Shown here one piece after another: positions 9,649 to 17,504 of a DNA stretch of 64,000 bases; position 1 is the first letter of the stretch, and every line of letters starts with the position of its first letter. The notes beneath the pieces are model-generated. The model was not told the DNA's origin, searched no databases, and saw only the letters and a list, made by a program, of their open reading frames with translations. Source of the DNA: Azoarcus sp. Aa7 (GTDB lineage Bacteria > Pseudomonadota > Gammaproteobacteria > Burkholderiales > Rhodocyclaceae). The stretch is taken from NCBI RefSeq assembly GCF_014822185.1, contig NZ_QVLR01000037.1, positions 106,403 to 170,402 on the forward strand, written 5' to 3'. The position numbers and the translations under genes are program-made.

Positions 9649-12441
9649 ATGGACAACACGATCCTCGACGTCGTGATCGGTTTGATGCTGATCTACGCCA
9701 CGCTGGCGCTACTGGTGACCTCACTGCAGGAGTTTTTCGCCGGCACGCTGCTGCGTGGCCGTGTCGGCGTAATGCATACGCTGCTGGAGGAGGCCGTAGG
9801 GCACGATGCAGCGCTCAAAGACCGTCTGCTCGCGAATCCCCTCGTGTTCGCACTTTCGGTCGGCGAGAAGGCAAAGTCGGGCGTATTTTTTCCGACCGGG
9901 CCTTCGGCCTTGCCGCCAGACGTTTTCGCGCGAGCGCTGCTGATGGAGGTGGATACGTCCCAATCGCATCGGCATCCATCGGAGTTGCATGCAACACCGC
10001 AGCAGTTCCTCGACGCGCTGAAGGAAAAAGGCCTGCATCTGGTTGGCGGGGAAGAACGCAAGATTGTCAGTGTGCTGCGCGGTCTGGTCGTCGGGCGTGA
10101 GGCGGACTGGGGCGGGTTCGAGGCCGCCATCTCCGCCTGGTTCCAGCATATCGGCGATCGCTCGGAGGGCTGGTTCAAGCGACGCAGTACGTGGTGGACG
10201 GTAGGCATCTCGTTGACACTGTCAGTTGCCATTAATGCGGATAGCATGAACATCGCACAGGTACTCAGCAGCGACGGCGCGCTGCGCAGCGGCCTGGCGG
10301 ACCTGGCTGAGCGCGTGGTCGCGCAGCGCGAGGCGGCCCCCGCTAGTCCGGCCACCGCGGCTTCCGCCGCGCAGCGGCCGGAGGTGCTCGTCTCGGCGCG
10401 GTTGATGTATGCGTACAACCGTCTGCATCCGATGTACTTCCAGGACGACGAGATCGCCCGCTTCGGGCACAAGCTTCTGCCGGTGAGCAAGGCGTGTGCC
10501 GTAGGTTGGCTTTCAAGCGACGATGGCGGACCGCAACTCGCGAGGGTGCAGAAACAGTACATTTCCGATTCCAACACATGGCTTGAAGTAATCCCGGCCC
10601 TAAAGGCCGTAATCGAAGACGCGATTGTTGGCTATCAGCCGCGCGGGGTTGGAGGCACATTGAAGGAGACGAAGCCGAGTACGTCGTCCAGTGCTGCCTC
10701 GTCTGACAATGGCGCGGACACTGGTTCAGTCGAGACGCTGCGTCGTGCCCGCAGCTGTCTGATCCAGATTTCCGCTTGGGTGGATGCCGCTGCCCCCGCA
10801 AGCAAGGATCCGGCGGTGCAACGTGCAATGCAGGAAGCGGCTGCGGCGTTGGAAGACAGCAAGCGGGCACTGACCGAATTGCTGCGCCAGCAGCGCGTGC
10901 CTTTGCGGCTGGCGCAGATGTTCAGCGCCGACCCCAAAACTTATGCCGAATGCCTGCGCGATGCCACGAGCCGCGACGCGCTGCGCGTCTGCATGGAACC
11001 TGCGCTCGGCGACCTCTCGCGGTTGCCGCTGGGATGGGGCGGGGCCAACGTCCACGCGCAGTTCTGCCAAGTCATGACAGCCAAGAAGGACGAAAGGCTT
11101 GAAGACCTCAAGGCTGATTCCGGATTGTTCCACCTGTGCGTGGGAGAAGCGGACGCAAGACCCGAACTCGGATTGCCGGCAATGAAGCTGGACGCCCAGC
11201 CGGTGGGCACGTGGGTAGCATGGGCTTTTGGTATCATGGTGACTACCTTTTTCATATCCCTCGGCGCGCCGTTCTGGTTTGATCTGCTCGGCAAGCTCGT
11301 GAAAATGCGGTCCGCCGGCCGCACGCGCGATCAGGAGGATAACGCCCGCAAGGCCGCTGGCACACTGCCGCTGCTGCCGCCTCAGGCCGGCGGCGGTGGT
11401 GCCGCCGCTGCGGCCCCGGCCGTCTTACCACCGCCGGCGCCATTCACGCCCGCCGCAAACCGCTTCGAGGACCAACTCACAAAGCGTGAAATCATTGCGC
11501 TGCAGCAGCGGCTCGGAGTCATACCGATAAGCGGCGTGCTTGATGCGGCGACGCGACTCAAGCTGCGCTCGGTGCAGTCGGCGCAAGGTCTGGGCGAGAC
11601 TGACACGCTGACGCCGGCGTCGTATCTGGCGCTGGTGGGTCGGCCGGCACTCGCCAATGAGGTGGCCGCGTCGGTTACCGGCATTCGACCGCGACTGCGC
11701 CAACTGCATCCGCAGGTGCCGGCTCTCGCGAGAAACCTGATGCCGATTCTCGGCTTCCCGGGGCGCATCCCGGCCGACGAAAGGAGTTTCAGCGACGACT
11801 TACGTGCCTTGACCGTCCTATATCGCTACAAGATGGAGAACGCAACGCCAGAGGCCGAACGCACAGTGTTCAAACTCGCACGCGATAACGCCGCAGCACT
11901 CGACGAACTGGACGAAGCGCTGATGAACGAAATCTTGTCCTCCCGTAATGTGCCGCCGAACTGCGCGCGCGACGCGTCGGCACCGTGGCTGGACTGGGCG
12001 ATCGGCGAACTTGGGCAAGTCGAGAACAGTGCGAGCAGCCGGCAGGCGAGCAATCCACGCATCTGCGAATATCTGGACGCATTGCCGGCGCCGCTCGGAG
12101 ATCAGGGCGACAGGACAGCGTGGTGTGGAGCTTTCGTGTGCTGGGTAATGAAAAAGCACAACGACGCGCCGATCGGCGGCGTATTGCCACCAGTGCCGAA
12201 GGTGCCTGAAAGCGCGGCAAGTTGGATCACCTGGGGGCAGCAGCGCAACCCGGTCTTGCCGCAGCGAGGCGACGTGGTCGTCGTGAAATCTCCCGGCACG
12301 TCGAGTGGCCACCATGTCGGGTTCTGTTTAGCGGTAGATGCCACCCACGTCTGGCTACTCGGCGGCAACCAGATGGATGGCAGCCGCGTGTGCCTGTCGT
12401 GTTTTGTTCTCGCTGGCGTGGTGACAGCCTCCTTTGGATGA
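9649..12441 (+). CDS. multidomain membrane protein with peptidoglycan-binding and CHAP/NlpC-like (TIGR02594) domains
   Basis: A 930-residue protein. A membrane helix at residues 7-28 begins a segment (LIYATLALLVTSLQEFFAG) typical of a poorly described family of bacterial membrane proteins; further helices lie near 180-200 and 517-545. Between them is a long polar, alanine-rich region of about 300 residues. After a Pro/Ala/Gly linker (560-600) comes a PG_binding_1 module (611-667) and then a cysteine amidase/endopeptidase-like domain from about 778: Cys826 (TAWCGAFVCW), His888/His889 (GHHVGF) and Asn907 (GGNQ), matching TIGR02594. The enzymatic end should face the wall side. Nine bases separate it from the upstream gene, so it belongs to the same operon. 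Confidence 0.8.
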   Translation: MDNTILDVVIGLMLIYATLALLVTSLQEFFAGTLLRGRVGVMHTLLEEAVGHDAALKDRLLANPLVFALSVGEKAKSGVFFPTGPSALPPDVFARALLMEVDTSQSHRHPSELHATPQQFLDALKEKGLHLVGGEERKIVSVLRGLVVGREADWGGFEAAISAWFQHIGDRSEGWFKRRSTWWTVGISLTLSVAINADSMNIAQVLSSDGALRSGLADLAERVVAQREAAPASPATAASAAQRPEVLVSARLMYAYNRLHPMYFQDDEIARFGHKLLPVSKACAVGWLSSDDGGPQLARVQKQYISDSNTWLEVIPALKAVIEDAIVGYQPRGVGGTLKETKPSTSSSAASSDNGADTGSVETLRRARSCLIQISAWVDAAAPASKDPAVQRAMQEAAAALEDSKRALTELLRQQRVPLRLAQMFSADPKTYAECLRDATSRDALRVCMEPALGDLSRLPLGWGGANVHAQFCQVMTAKKDERLEDLKADSGLFHLCVGEADARPELGLPAMKLDAQPVGTWVAWAFGIMVTTFFISLGAPFWFDLLGKLVKMRSAGRTRDQEDNARKAAGTLPLLPPQAGGGGAAAAAPAVLPPPAPFTPAANRFEDQLTKREIIALQQRLGVIPISGVLDAATRLKLRSVQSAQGLGETDTLTPASYLALVGRPALANEVAASVTGIRPRLRQLHPQVPALARNLMPILGFPGRIPADERSFSDDLRALTVLYRYKMENATPEAERTVFKLARDNAAALDELDEALMNEILSSRNVPPNCARDASAPWLDWAIGELGQVENSASSRQASNPRICEYLDALPAPLGDQGDRTAWCGAFVCWVMKKHNDAPIGGVLPPVPKVPESAASWITWGQQRNPVLPQRGDVVVVKSPGTSSGHHVGFCLAVDATHVWLLGGNQMDGSRVCLSCFVLAGVVTASFG

Positions 12442-12576
12442 GGCTACCTGTGTGCCTCCACATACGCTGTGCCATCTTGGCCCCCAGCATGGCACTCGGG
12501 GGCATCACCCCGAAACAGAAGTTGGTGCTTGCCGCATAATTTCTACTTCTGGCGACCAGTTAAAAAAACTGCGAGA

Positions 12577-12828
12577 TTACCCGATCAGTCCCAATTCTCG
12601 GCACAGCACGACGAACTGCCGACAGACGCCGCGGATGCCTTTCGGATTGTCCTTGCGGAAGTTGGCGATGGTCTTGAAGTCAGGCGCGAGCCGCCCGACA
12701 AGCCACATCAACTCCAGATTGCGCTGCGCCTCGCGCTCCAGGCGCCGACTCGACTGGATCCGATTCAGGTAGCCGTAGATGTAGAGCTTGAGCAGCACCG
12801 CCGGGTGATAGGCGGGTCGTCCTGTCGG
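12577..12828 (-). pseudogene. IS1182-family transposase fragment
   Basis: About 83 residues reading GRPAYHPAVLLKLYIYGYL, then RIQSSRRLEREAQRN and PDFKTIANFRKDN, which is the N-terminal conserved block of IS1182/IS5-like transposases of about 450 residues. Upstream an in-frame stop interrupts the expected first 40 residues, and downstream the frame stops after CRELGLIG, so both ends and the whole catalytic DDE region are missing. No terminal inverted repeats were found. It is a relic that marks past insertion at the edge of the wall-hydrolase island. The flanking 12442-12576 holds only a short dyad (GTGCCAT / ATGGCAC). Confidence 0.8.
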
Positions 12829-12966
12829 TCAACGCATGCAATAAGACCTTGAACGACACGTCGTGCACCAAGCAAAGCTTATCGCCATCACTCGCGGTCA
12901 CGAACGCATGGACAGCCTCGACTGGCAGCAGCCCAGGCAGTCGGGACCGTCAACAGAACTGTTGAG

Positions 12967-13006
12967 CGCCGCACTGTACTGCTACGCGGAGCAATACAGT
13001 GCGGCG
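12967..13006. promoter_or_regulatory. palindromic operator, site A, upstream of MocR regulator 1
   Basis: Inverted repeat with arms CGCCGCACTGTACTGCT and AGCAATACAGTGCGGCG (one mismatch in 17) around a 6-base centre. The core TGTACT-N12-AATACA recurs with identical spacing at 17377-17400 and 49750-49773. The site ends 100 bases before the start codon of the regulator gene. Autoregulation by a MocR/GabR-type protein is the likely role. Confidence 0.65.
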
Positions 13007-13011
13007 AGCTG

Positions 13012-13043
13012 TTGTTCAATTTGCTCGTTGTACAAGTTGCTCC
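13012..13043 (+). repeat. tandem 16-bp direct repeat between operator and MocR gene
   Basis: TTGTTCAATTTGCTCG is followed directly by TTGTACAAGTTGCTCC, matching at 13 of 16 positions. MocR-family regulators such as GabR are known to bind paired direct repeats, so this may be a second binding element; it lies immediately 3' of palindrome A. Confidence 0.45.
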
Positions 13044-13106
13044 CTTAGTCCAAGCTAACCTTGAATCCGTGTAGTTGAACTTACGGCAAATCATCCGAGA
13101 GCCCGC

Positions 13107-14507
13107 ATGTTCGTTGTCGATCCGAAAGCGCACAAACCTCTGGTTGTTCAGATCGTTGAGGGCTATCGCGCACTGATCGAGACGGGCAAGTTGCGCTCCG
13201 GAATGAAGATTCCGTCCATCCGTCAGTTCGCCGAGACCAATCGAGTCAGCATGTCGACGGTCGTCGAAGCGTACGATCGCCTTGTGGCCGAGGGCTGCCT
13301 GGTGGCCCGCCAGAACATGGGTTTCTTCATTCGCGAGGTCGGATCCGAGCGTCTCTCGACAGGCGTTGATGGGGGGCGGCCATTGCTCGGGATGAAGACA
13401 CTATGGTCGGTGCACAAGGGTTGGGTCACGGGCAATGCATCGATCAACGCAGGCAGTGGCTGGCTCCCAGAGGACTGGTTCGACGAAGAGGCGCTGAAGA
13501 AGAGCTTGCGCGCCGTTGCGGGCCGTCCGGCGGCGCAGATTGTGGGTTATGGGCATCCCAAGGGGTTTCCGAGCTTGCGCTGGAAAATCGCCGACTGGCT
13601 GCGCGAGAAGGAGATCTATGCGAACCCCGAGCAGATATTGACGACCACCGGCGCAATGCATGCGCTGTCACTGTTGGCAAAGTATCTTGTCCGAGAGGGG
13701 CAGACGGTTTTCGTCGAGGAGCCGGGTTTCGGAACACTGAATGTCACGCTGCGGCTGCAGGGCGCGAAAGTGGTCGGCGTGCCGATGGGCGCGCACGGGC
13801 CGGACATCGAGACGCTGGAAGCGCTGGCCGCCGAGCACAAGCCCCGCGTCTTCTTCATCAACCCGCGGTTGCAGAATCCCACCGGCGTGTCCTACGACAT
13901 GCCGACCTCGCACCGCGTGCTGCAACTCGCGGAACGCTACGACTTCCTGATCGTGGAGGACGACATCTACGCCGAGCTCGATCCATTCTCCAGCCGCTGT
14001 CTCGCCGGAATGGACCAGTTGAACCGCGTGATCTACGTCAACGGTTTTTCGAAGACCGTCGCGCCGAGCCTGCGTGTCGGCTACATCGCAGCTCACCCCG
14101 ACATCATCGAGGATTTGACGCTGCACAAGATCGCCGCAGGCCTGACGAGCTCGGAACTCTCGGAACGATTTGCGCACGAGGTGCTGCTCGATGGTCGGTA
14201 TCGCAAGCACCTGCGCGCGCTGCGCGAGCGCTTGGCGATCGCGCAGGCGCAGACCTGCGAGCGGCTCGAAGCGGCCGGGCTGGAGCTCTTCCACCGGCCG
14301 CGTGCCGGCATGTTCGTGCTCGCGCGCTTTCCGGGTCTCGACGACCCGGAGCCCCTGTGCAACGAGGCGAACTTGCGCGGCATCCTGATGGCGCCGCTCG
14401 CGGGCTTCTGCACGGGCGCAGACGGCTCGCCATGGATCCGCTTCAACGTCGCGTACTGTGACAACGAGCGGCTTTTCGAATACCTGTCGATGATGAGCGC
14501 GCAATGA
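13107..14507 (+). CDS. MocR/GabR-type transcriptional regulator (GntR HTH + aminotransferase-like domain), regulator 1
   Basis: A 466-residue regulator. Residues 8-75 form a GntR winged helix (KIPSIRQFAETNRVSMSTVVEAYDRL, in two helices of the HTH); residues 105-460 have the fold-type I aminotransferase domain with the PLP-binding Lys316 in NGFSKTVAPSLRVGY and the block NPTGVSYDMP. Such proteins sense an amino compound through PLP chemistry; GabR senses GABA. Residues IVEDDIYAELD are conserved with the family. The gene is directly followed by hyuA. It carries the palindrome and tandem repeat described upstream, suggesting autocontrol. The same palindrome core lies before hyuB and the GABA aminotransferase gene, its likely targets. 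Confidence 0.9.
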   Translation: MFVVDPKAHKPLVVQIVEGYRALIETGKLRSGMKIPSIRQFAETNRVSMSTVVEAYDRLVAEGCLVARQNMGFFIREVGSERLSTGVDGGRPLLGMKTLWSVHKGWVTGNASINAGSGWLPEDWFDEEALKKSLRAVAGRPAAQIVGYGHPKGFPSLRWKIADWLREKEIYANPEQILTTTGAMHALSLLAKYLVREGQTVFVEEPGFGTLNVTLRLQGAKVVGVPMGAHGPDIETLEALAAEHKPRVFFINPRLQNPTGVSYDMPTSHRVLQLAERYDFLIVEDDIYAELDPFSSRCLAGMDQLNRVIYVNGFSKTVAPSLRVGYIAAHPDIIEDLTLHKIAAGLTSSELSERFAHEVLLDGRYRKHLRALRERLAIAQAQTCERLEAAGLELFHRPRAGMFVLARFPGLDDPEPLCNEANLRGILMAPLAGFCTGADGSPWIRFNVAYCDNERLFEYLSMMSAQ

Positions 14508-14549
14508 GTGAGGGAGACTTCGTGCGATCCGCCGTCGAGGAGTTGCACC

Positions 14550-16640
14550 ATGGCTAAGACCTACCGTCTGGGCATCGATACCGGCGGTACGTTCACCGAC
14601 TTTGTGCTCGCCGATAATGGCGGCCGCACCTGGTTGTTCAAGGTCGAATCGACCCCCGACGACCCGAAGCGGGCGCTCGCCGCGGGATTCCGCGAGATCG
14701 AGCAGGAACTCGGGCTCGCAGCGCACGCGCTGATCGACGCGACGGTGCTGTGCGTCAACGGCACGACCATCGCACTCAACGCACTGATCCAGCATTCGGG
14801 CGCGAAGGTGGGCCTGCTGGCGACGGCCGGCCACGAGGATTCGCTCGAAATCCGTCTCGGCCAGAAGGAGGAGGGCTACCGTTACAATCCGAATTATCCC
14901 CCTCCACGGATGCTGGTCGAGCGCTATCTGCGCCGCTCGGTGCGGGAGAGGATCACGTCTGACGGCTCGGTGCTGATGCCGCTGAACGAGAACGACGTGG
15001 CGGAGGCTTGTGCCTTCTTCCGCGATGCCGGCGTCGAGGCGGTTGCCATCTCCTTCGTGTGGTCCTGTGTGAACGCGGCACACGAGCAGCGCGCCGCCGA
15101 GATCGTCCGTGAACTGCTGCCCGATGTGTACGTGACGACGGGAGCCGACGTGCTCCCGCAGATTCGTGAGTACACGCGCACGTCAACGGTCGTGCTGAAT
15201 GCCTATCTGGGCCCGTCGGTGGCGCATTACGTGCGCGAAGTGGGGGATTTCTTCAGCACCTATGAAGGTGCGTCGCGTCTGCGCTATTTCCAGTCGAACG
15301 GCGGCATGGCTTCGCCGACAGAGTTCACGCGACGGGCCGTCTATGCGGTGAACTCCGGGCCCGCCGCCGCGCCCCGAGCCGGGAGCTTTGTCGCGCATCC
15401 GCTCGGGGTCGATGACATCATCACCGTCGACATGGGCGGTACATCGTTCGATGTCACGCTGTGTCGCGCGGGTCAGGCGAACATCGCCAAGAACGTCGAC
15501 TTCCTGCGGTATCGGCTGGGGATCCCGGTCATCCAGGTGGAAATGCTCGGCGCGGGGGGCGGATCGATCGCGGCCGTCGATCGCTATGGGATGCTATCGG
15601 TCGGTCCGCAGAGCGCCGGCGTGAATCCTGGGCCCGCCTGCTACCGGCGCGGAGGCGAGCGGCCGACTGTGACCGACGCGAACGTCGTGCTTGGTTACCT
15701 GAATCCCGAGGCGCTGCTCGGCGGGCGGCTGCCGATCGATGTCGGGGCTGCAAGGGTGGCGCTCGCGCGCCACATTGCCGAGCCGCTGGGCGTGTCGGTC
15801 GAGAAGGCTGCGTACGGAGTGGTACGGGTCGTCAATACCAACATGGTCGCAGGTATCCGGCGGGTGTCGGTCGAGCGTGGCTACGATCCCCGGGAGTTCT
15901 CGCTGGTTGCCGCAGGAGGCGCGACGGGCGCGCACATCACCGCACTCGCGTCCGAGATCGGTATCCGCCAGGTGTTGGTGCCGAAGGTCGCGTCGGGGCT
16001 GTGCGCATTCGGGCAGGTGCTTTCCGACGTCAAGTACAGCTATATGGCGGCGTGTCCGGGACGACTCGACGAGCACACGGACTTCCTGCGGTTGGAGTGG
16101 CTGTTCCAGGATATCGAGGCGGAAGGGGTCCGGGTGCTGCGCCGCGAGGGGTTCGCGGACGAGGCGATCCGCATCGAGCGCTCGATCGACATACGCTACG
16201 TCGGCCAGATCCAGGAATGCACGGTGCCGACGGGCAGTGGTCGGCTGCGGCCGGACTCGGCCGCGCTGTTGCGCCGACGATTCGACGAGACTCACCAACG
16301 CCTGTTCACGTTTTGCGAACCCGACAGTGCGGTGGAGATCGTCAATATCGAAAGCACGGTGTATGGCGTCTTCCCGGATCTTCCGGTTTGGAGGCATGAC
16401 AACGCGGCCGGAGGCGCAGATCCGGTCAAGACGTGGCGCCAGGTCTGGCTCGGCCAGGGCGACGACATCGTGCCCTGCGAGGTGCCGATATACGACGGTG
16501 AGCGGATGCGCTGCGGTGTCGTCATTACGGGGCCGGCGCTGATCGAGGAGCCCACGACAACCATCCTGCTCGAAGCAGGCTGGCAGGCAGTGCTCGAGCC
16601 CAGCGGGGTTTACCGGCTCACGGATGAGCGACCGACGTAG
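14550..16640 (+). CDS. hyuA: hydantoinase/oxoprolinase family protein HyuA, copy 1
   Basis: A 696-residue subunit of the ATP-dependent amidohydrolase/carboxylase group that includes N-methylhydantoinase, 5-oxoprolinase, caprolactamase and acetone/acetophenone carboxylase. The nucleotide-binding LGIDTGGTFTDFVLAD starts the protein, followed by VNGTTIALNAL, the central IITVDMGGTSFDV phosphate-binding motif and LGAGGGSIA. HyuA is thought to phosphorylate the substrate carbonyl, and HyuB completes hydrolysis. The start at 14550 is chosen because GAGGAG lies nine bases upstream and the family motif begins at once. It follows the MocR gene by 42 bases. The length fits HyuA and CapA better than the larger acetone carboxylase subunits. 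Confidence 0.88.
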   Translation: MAKTYRLGIDTGGTFTDFVLADNGGRTWLFKVESTPDDPKRALAAGFREIEQELGLAAHALIDATVLCVNGTTIALNALIQHSGAKVGLLATAGHEDSLEIRLGQKEEGYRYNPNYPPPRMLVERYLRRSVRERITSDGSVLMPLNENDVAEACAFFRDAGVEAVAISFVWSCVNAAHEQRAAEIVRELLPDVYVTTGADVLPQIREYTRTSTVVLNAYLGPSVAHYVREVGDFFSTYEGASRLRYFQSNGGMASPTEFTRRAVYAVNSGPAAAPRAGSFVAHPLGVDDIITVDMGGTSFDVTLCRAGQANIAKNVDFLRYRLGIPVIQVEMLGAGGGSIAAVDRYGMLSVGPQSAGVNPGPACYRRGGERPTVTDANVVLGYLNPEALLGGRLPIDVGAARVALARHIAEPLGVSVEKAAYGVVRVVNTNMVAGIRRVSVERGYDPREFSLVAAGGATGAHITALASEIGIRQVLVPKVASGLCAFGQVLSDVKYSYMAACPGRLDEHTDFLRLEWLFQDIEAEGVRVLRREGFADEAIRIERSIDIRYVGQIQECTVPTGSGRLRPDSAALLRRRFDETHQRLFTFCEPDSAVEIVNIESTVYGVFPDLPVWRHDNAAGGADPVKTWRQVWLGQGDDIVPCEVPIYDGERMRCGVVITGPALIEEPTTTILLEAGWQAVLEPSGVYRLTDERPT

Positions 16641-16697
16641 TCGAGGGAACCGTGTCGGCGCGACTCCGTTCATCTTCATCTTGAAGGAGTGGCGTCG

Positions 16698-17315
16698 ATG
16701 GAATTCGCTAAGATCTGCATCACCCTTGCCGCACTGATCAACCCGTTCGGTGCGATCCCGGCATTCATCAGTCTGACCGAGGGGCAGTCCGCGGCGGCGC
16801 GTCGCCAGACCACCCGGACCGCCGCGCTCGCGACTTTCATCGTGATCGCGATATCGGCCCTCGGCGGCCAGTACCTGCTCGCCGGTTTCGGCATCACGAT
16901 TCCATCGCTGCAGGTAGGTGGCGGGGTGCTGCTCTTCCTCGTCGCCGTGTCGATGTTCAACGCGCAGCCGGCACCGAGCCGGGCGACGCCCGAGGAACGC
17001 GACGAGGCGAGCGAACGGGCAAACATCGCCGTCGTGCCGCTGACGATCCCGCTGCTGACCGGTCCCGGCACGGTCAGTACGGTGATCATCTATGCGGACC
17101 AGGCGCACAGCGTCGGTGGGATCCTGATGTTGCTGATGGCCGGCCTCCTGATCGCGGTCGGCGTGTGGGGGGCCTTCAGCCTGGCCGCGCCGATCAGCCG
17201 ACTCGCGGGGCGTACCGGACTCAACATCATGACGCGGCTAATGGGGCTCGTGCTGGCGGCGCTTGCCGTCGAGTTCGTGGCGGCGGGGGTGCGGACCTAT
17301 GTTTTCTCCGCCTGA
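16698..17315 (+). CDS. MarC/YchE family membrane protein
   Basis: A 205-residue protein with six predicted helices in two groups, typical of MarC (UPF0056). The N-terminal LINPFGAIPAFISLTEG and the repeat-like VVPLTIPLLTGPGTVSTVII are the family signature. AAGGAG at 16684-16689 places the start at the ATG 16698. The function of MarC proteins is not settled; the old link to multiple antibiotic resistance was not upheld. Its position between hyuA copy 1 and hyuB is unusual and hints at a transport or stress role for this pathway, or at a simple insertion into the operon. Confidence 0.88.
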   Translation: MEFAKICITLAALINPFGAIPAFISLTEGQSAAARRQTTRTAALATFIVIAISALGGQYLLAGFGITIPSLQVGGGVLLFLVAVSMFNAQPAPSRATPEERDEASERANIAVVPLTIPLLTGPGTVSTVIIYADQAHSVGGILMLLMAGLLIAVGVWGAFSLAAPISRLAGRTGLNIMTRLMGLVLAALAVEFVAAGVRTYVFSA

Positions 17316-17376
17316 TCCGGCCTCCTACTGTGGCGTCCAATAGAGGGGCCGGGTGCACTGCTTGCAGTGCGGCGAC

Positions 17377-17400
17377 TGTACTGGCCGTACGTGGAGTACA
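17377..17400. promoter_or_regulatory. palindromic operator, site C, upstream of hyuB
   Basis: TGTACT-N12-AGTACA, the same half-sites and spacer length as sites A and B, ending 104 bases before the hyuB start codon. A shorter perfect dyad GCACTGC-TT-GCAGTGC lies just upstream at 17355-17370. The match is weaker than A and B outside the 6-base half-sites, so it is less certain. Confidence 0.5.
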
Positions 17401-17504
17401 CCCCGGCGGTGAGGACGCTGTGGTGTATCTGTAAGCACGTCTGCCCCCGCCGTACTCTTCACTCACGACAACTCAATCCCGTCAGAGGGTATGGAGAAGA
17501 GGCG

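Noticed and set aside
3783..12441. Prophage lysis module
   Set aside because: No holin, spanin, terminase, capsid, tail or integrase genes are near, and proteases with a P domain or SleB fusion are not typical lysis genes.
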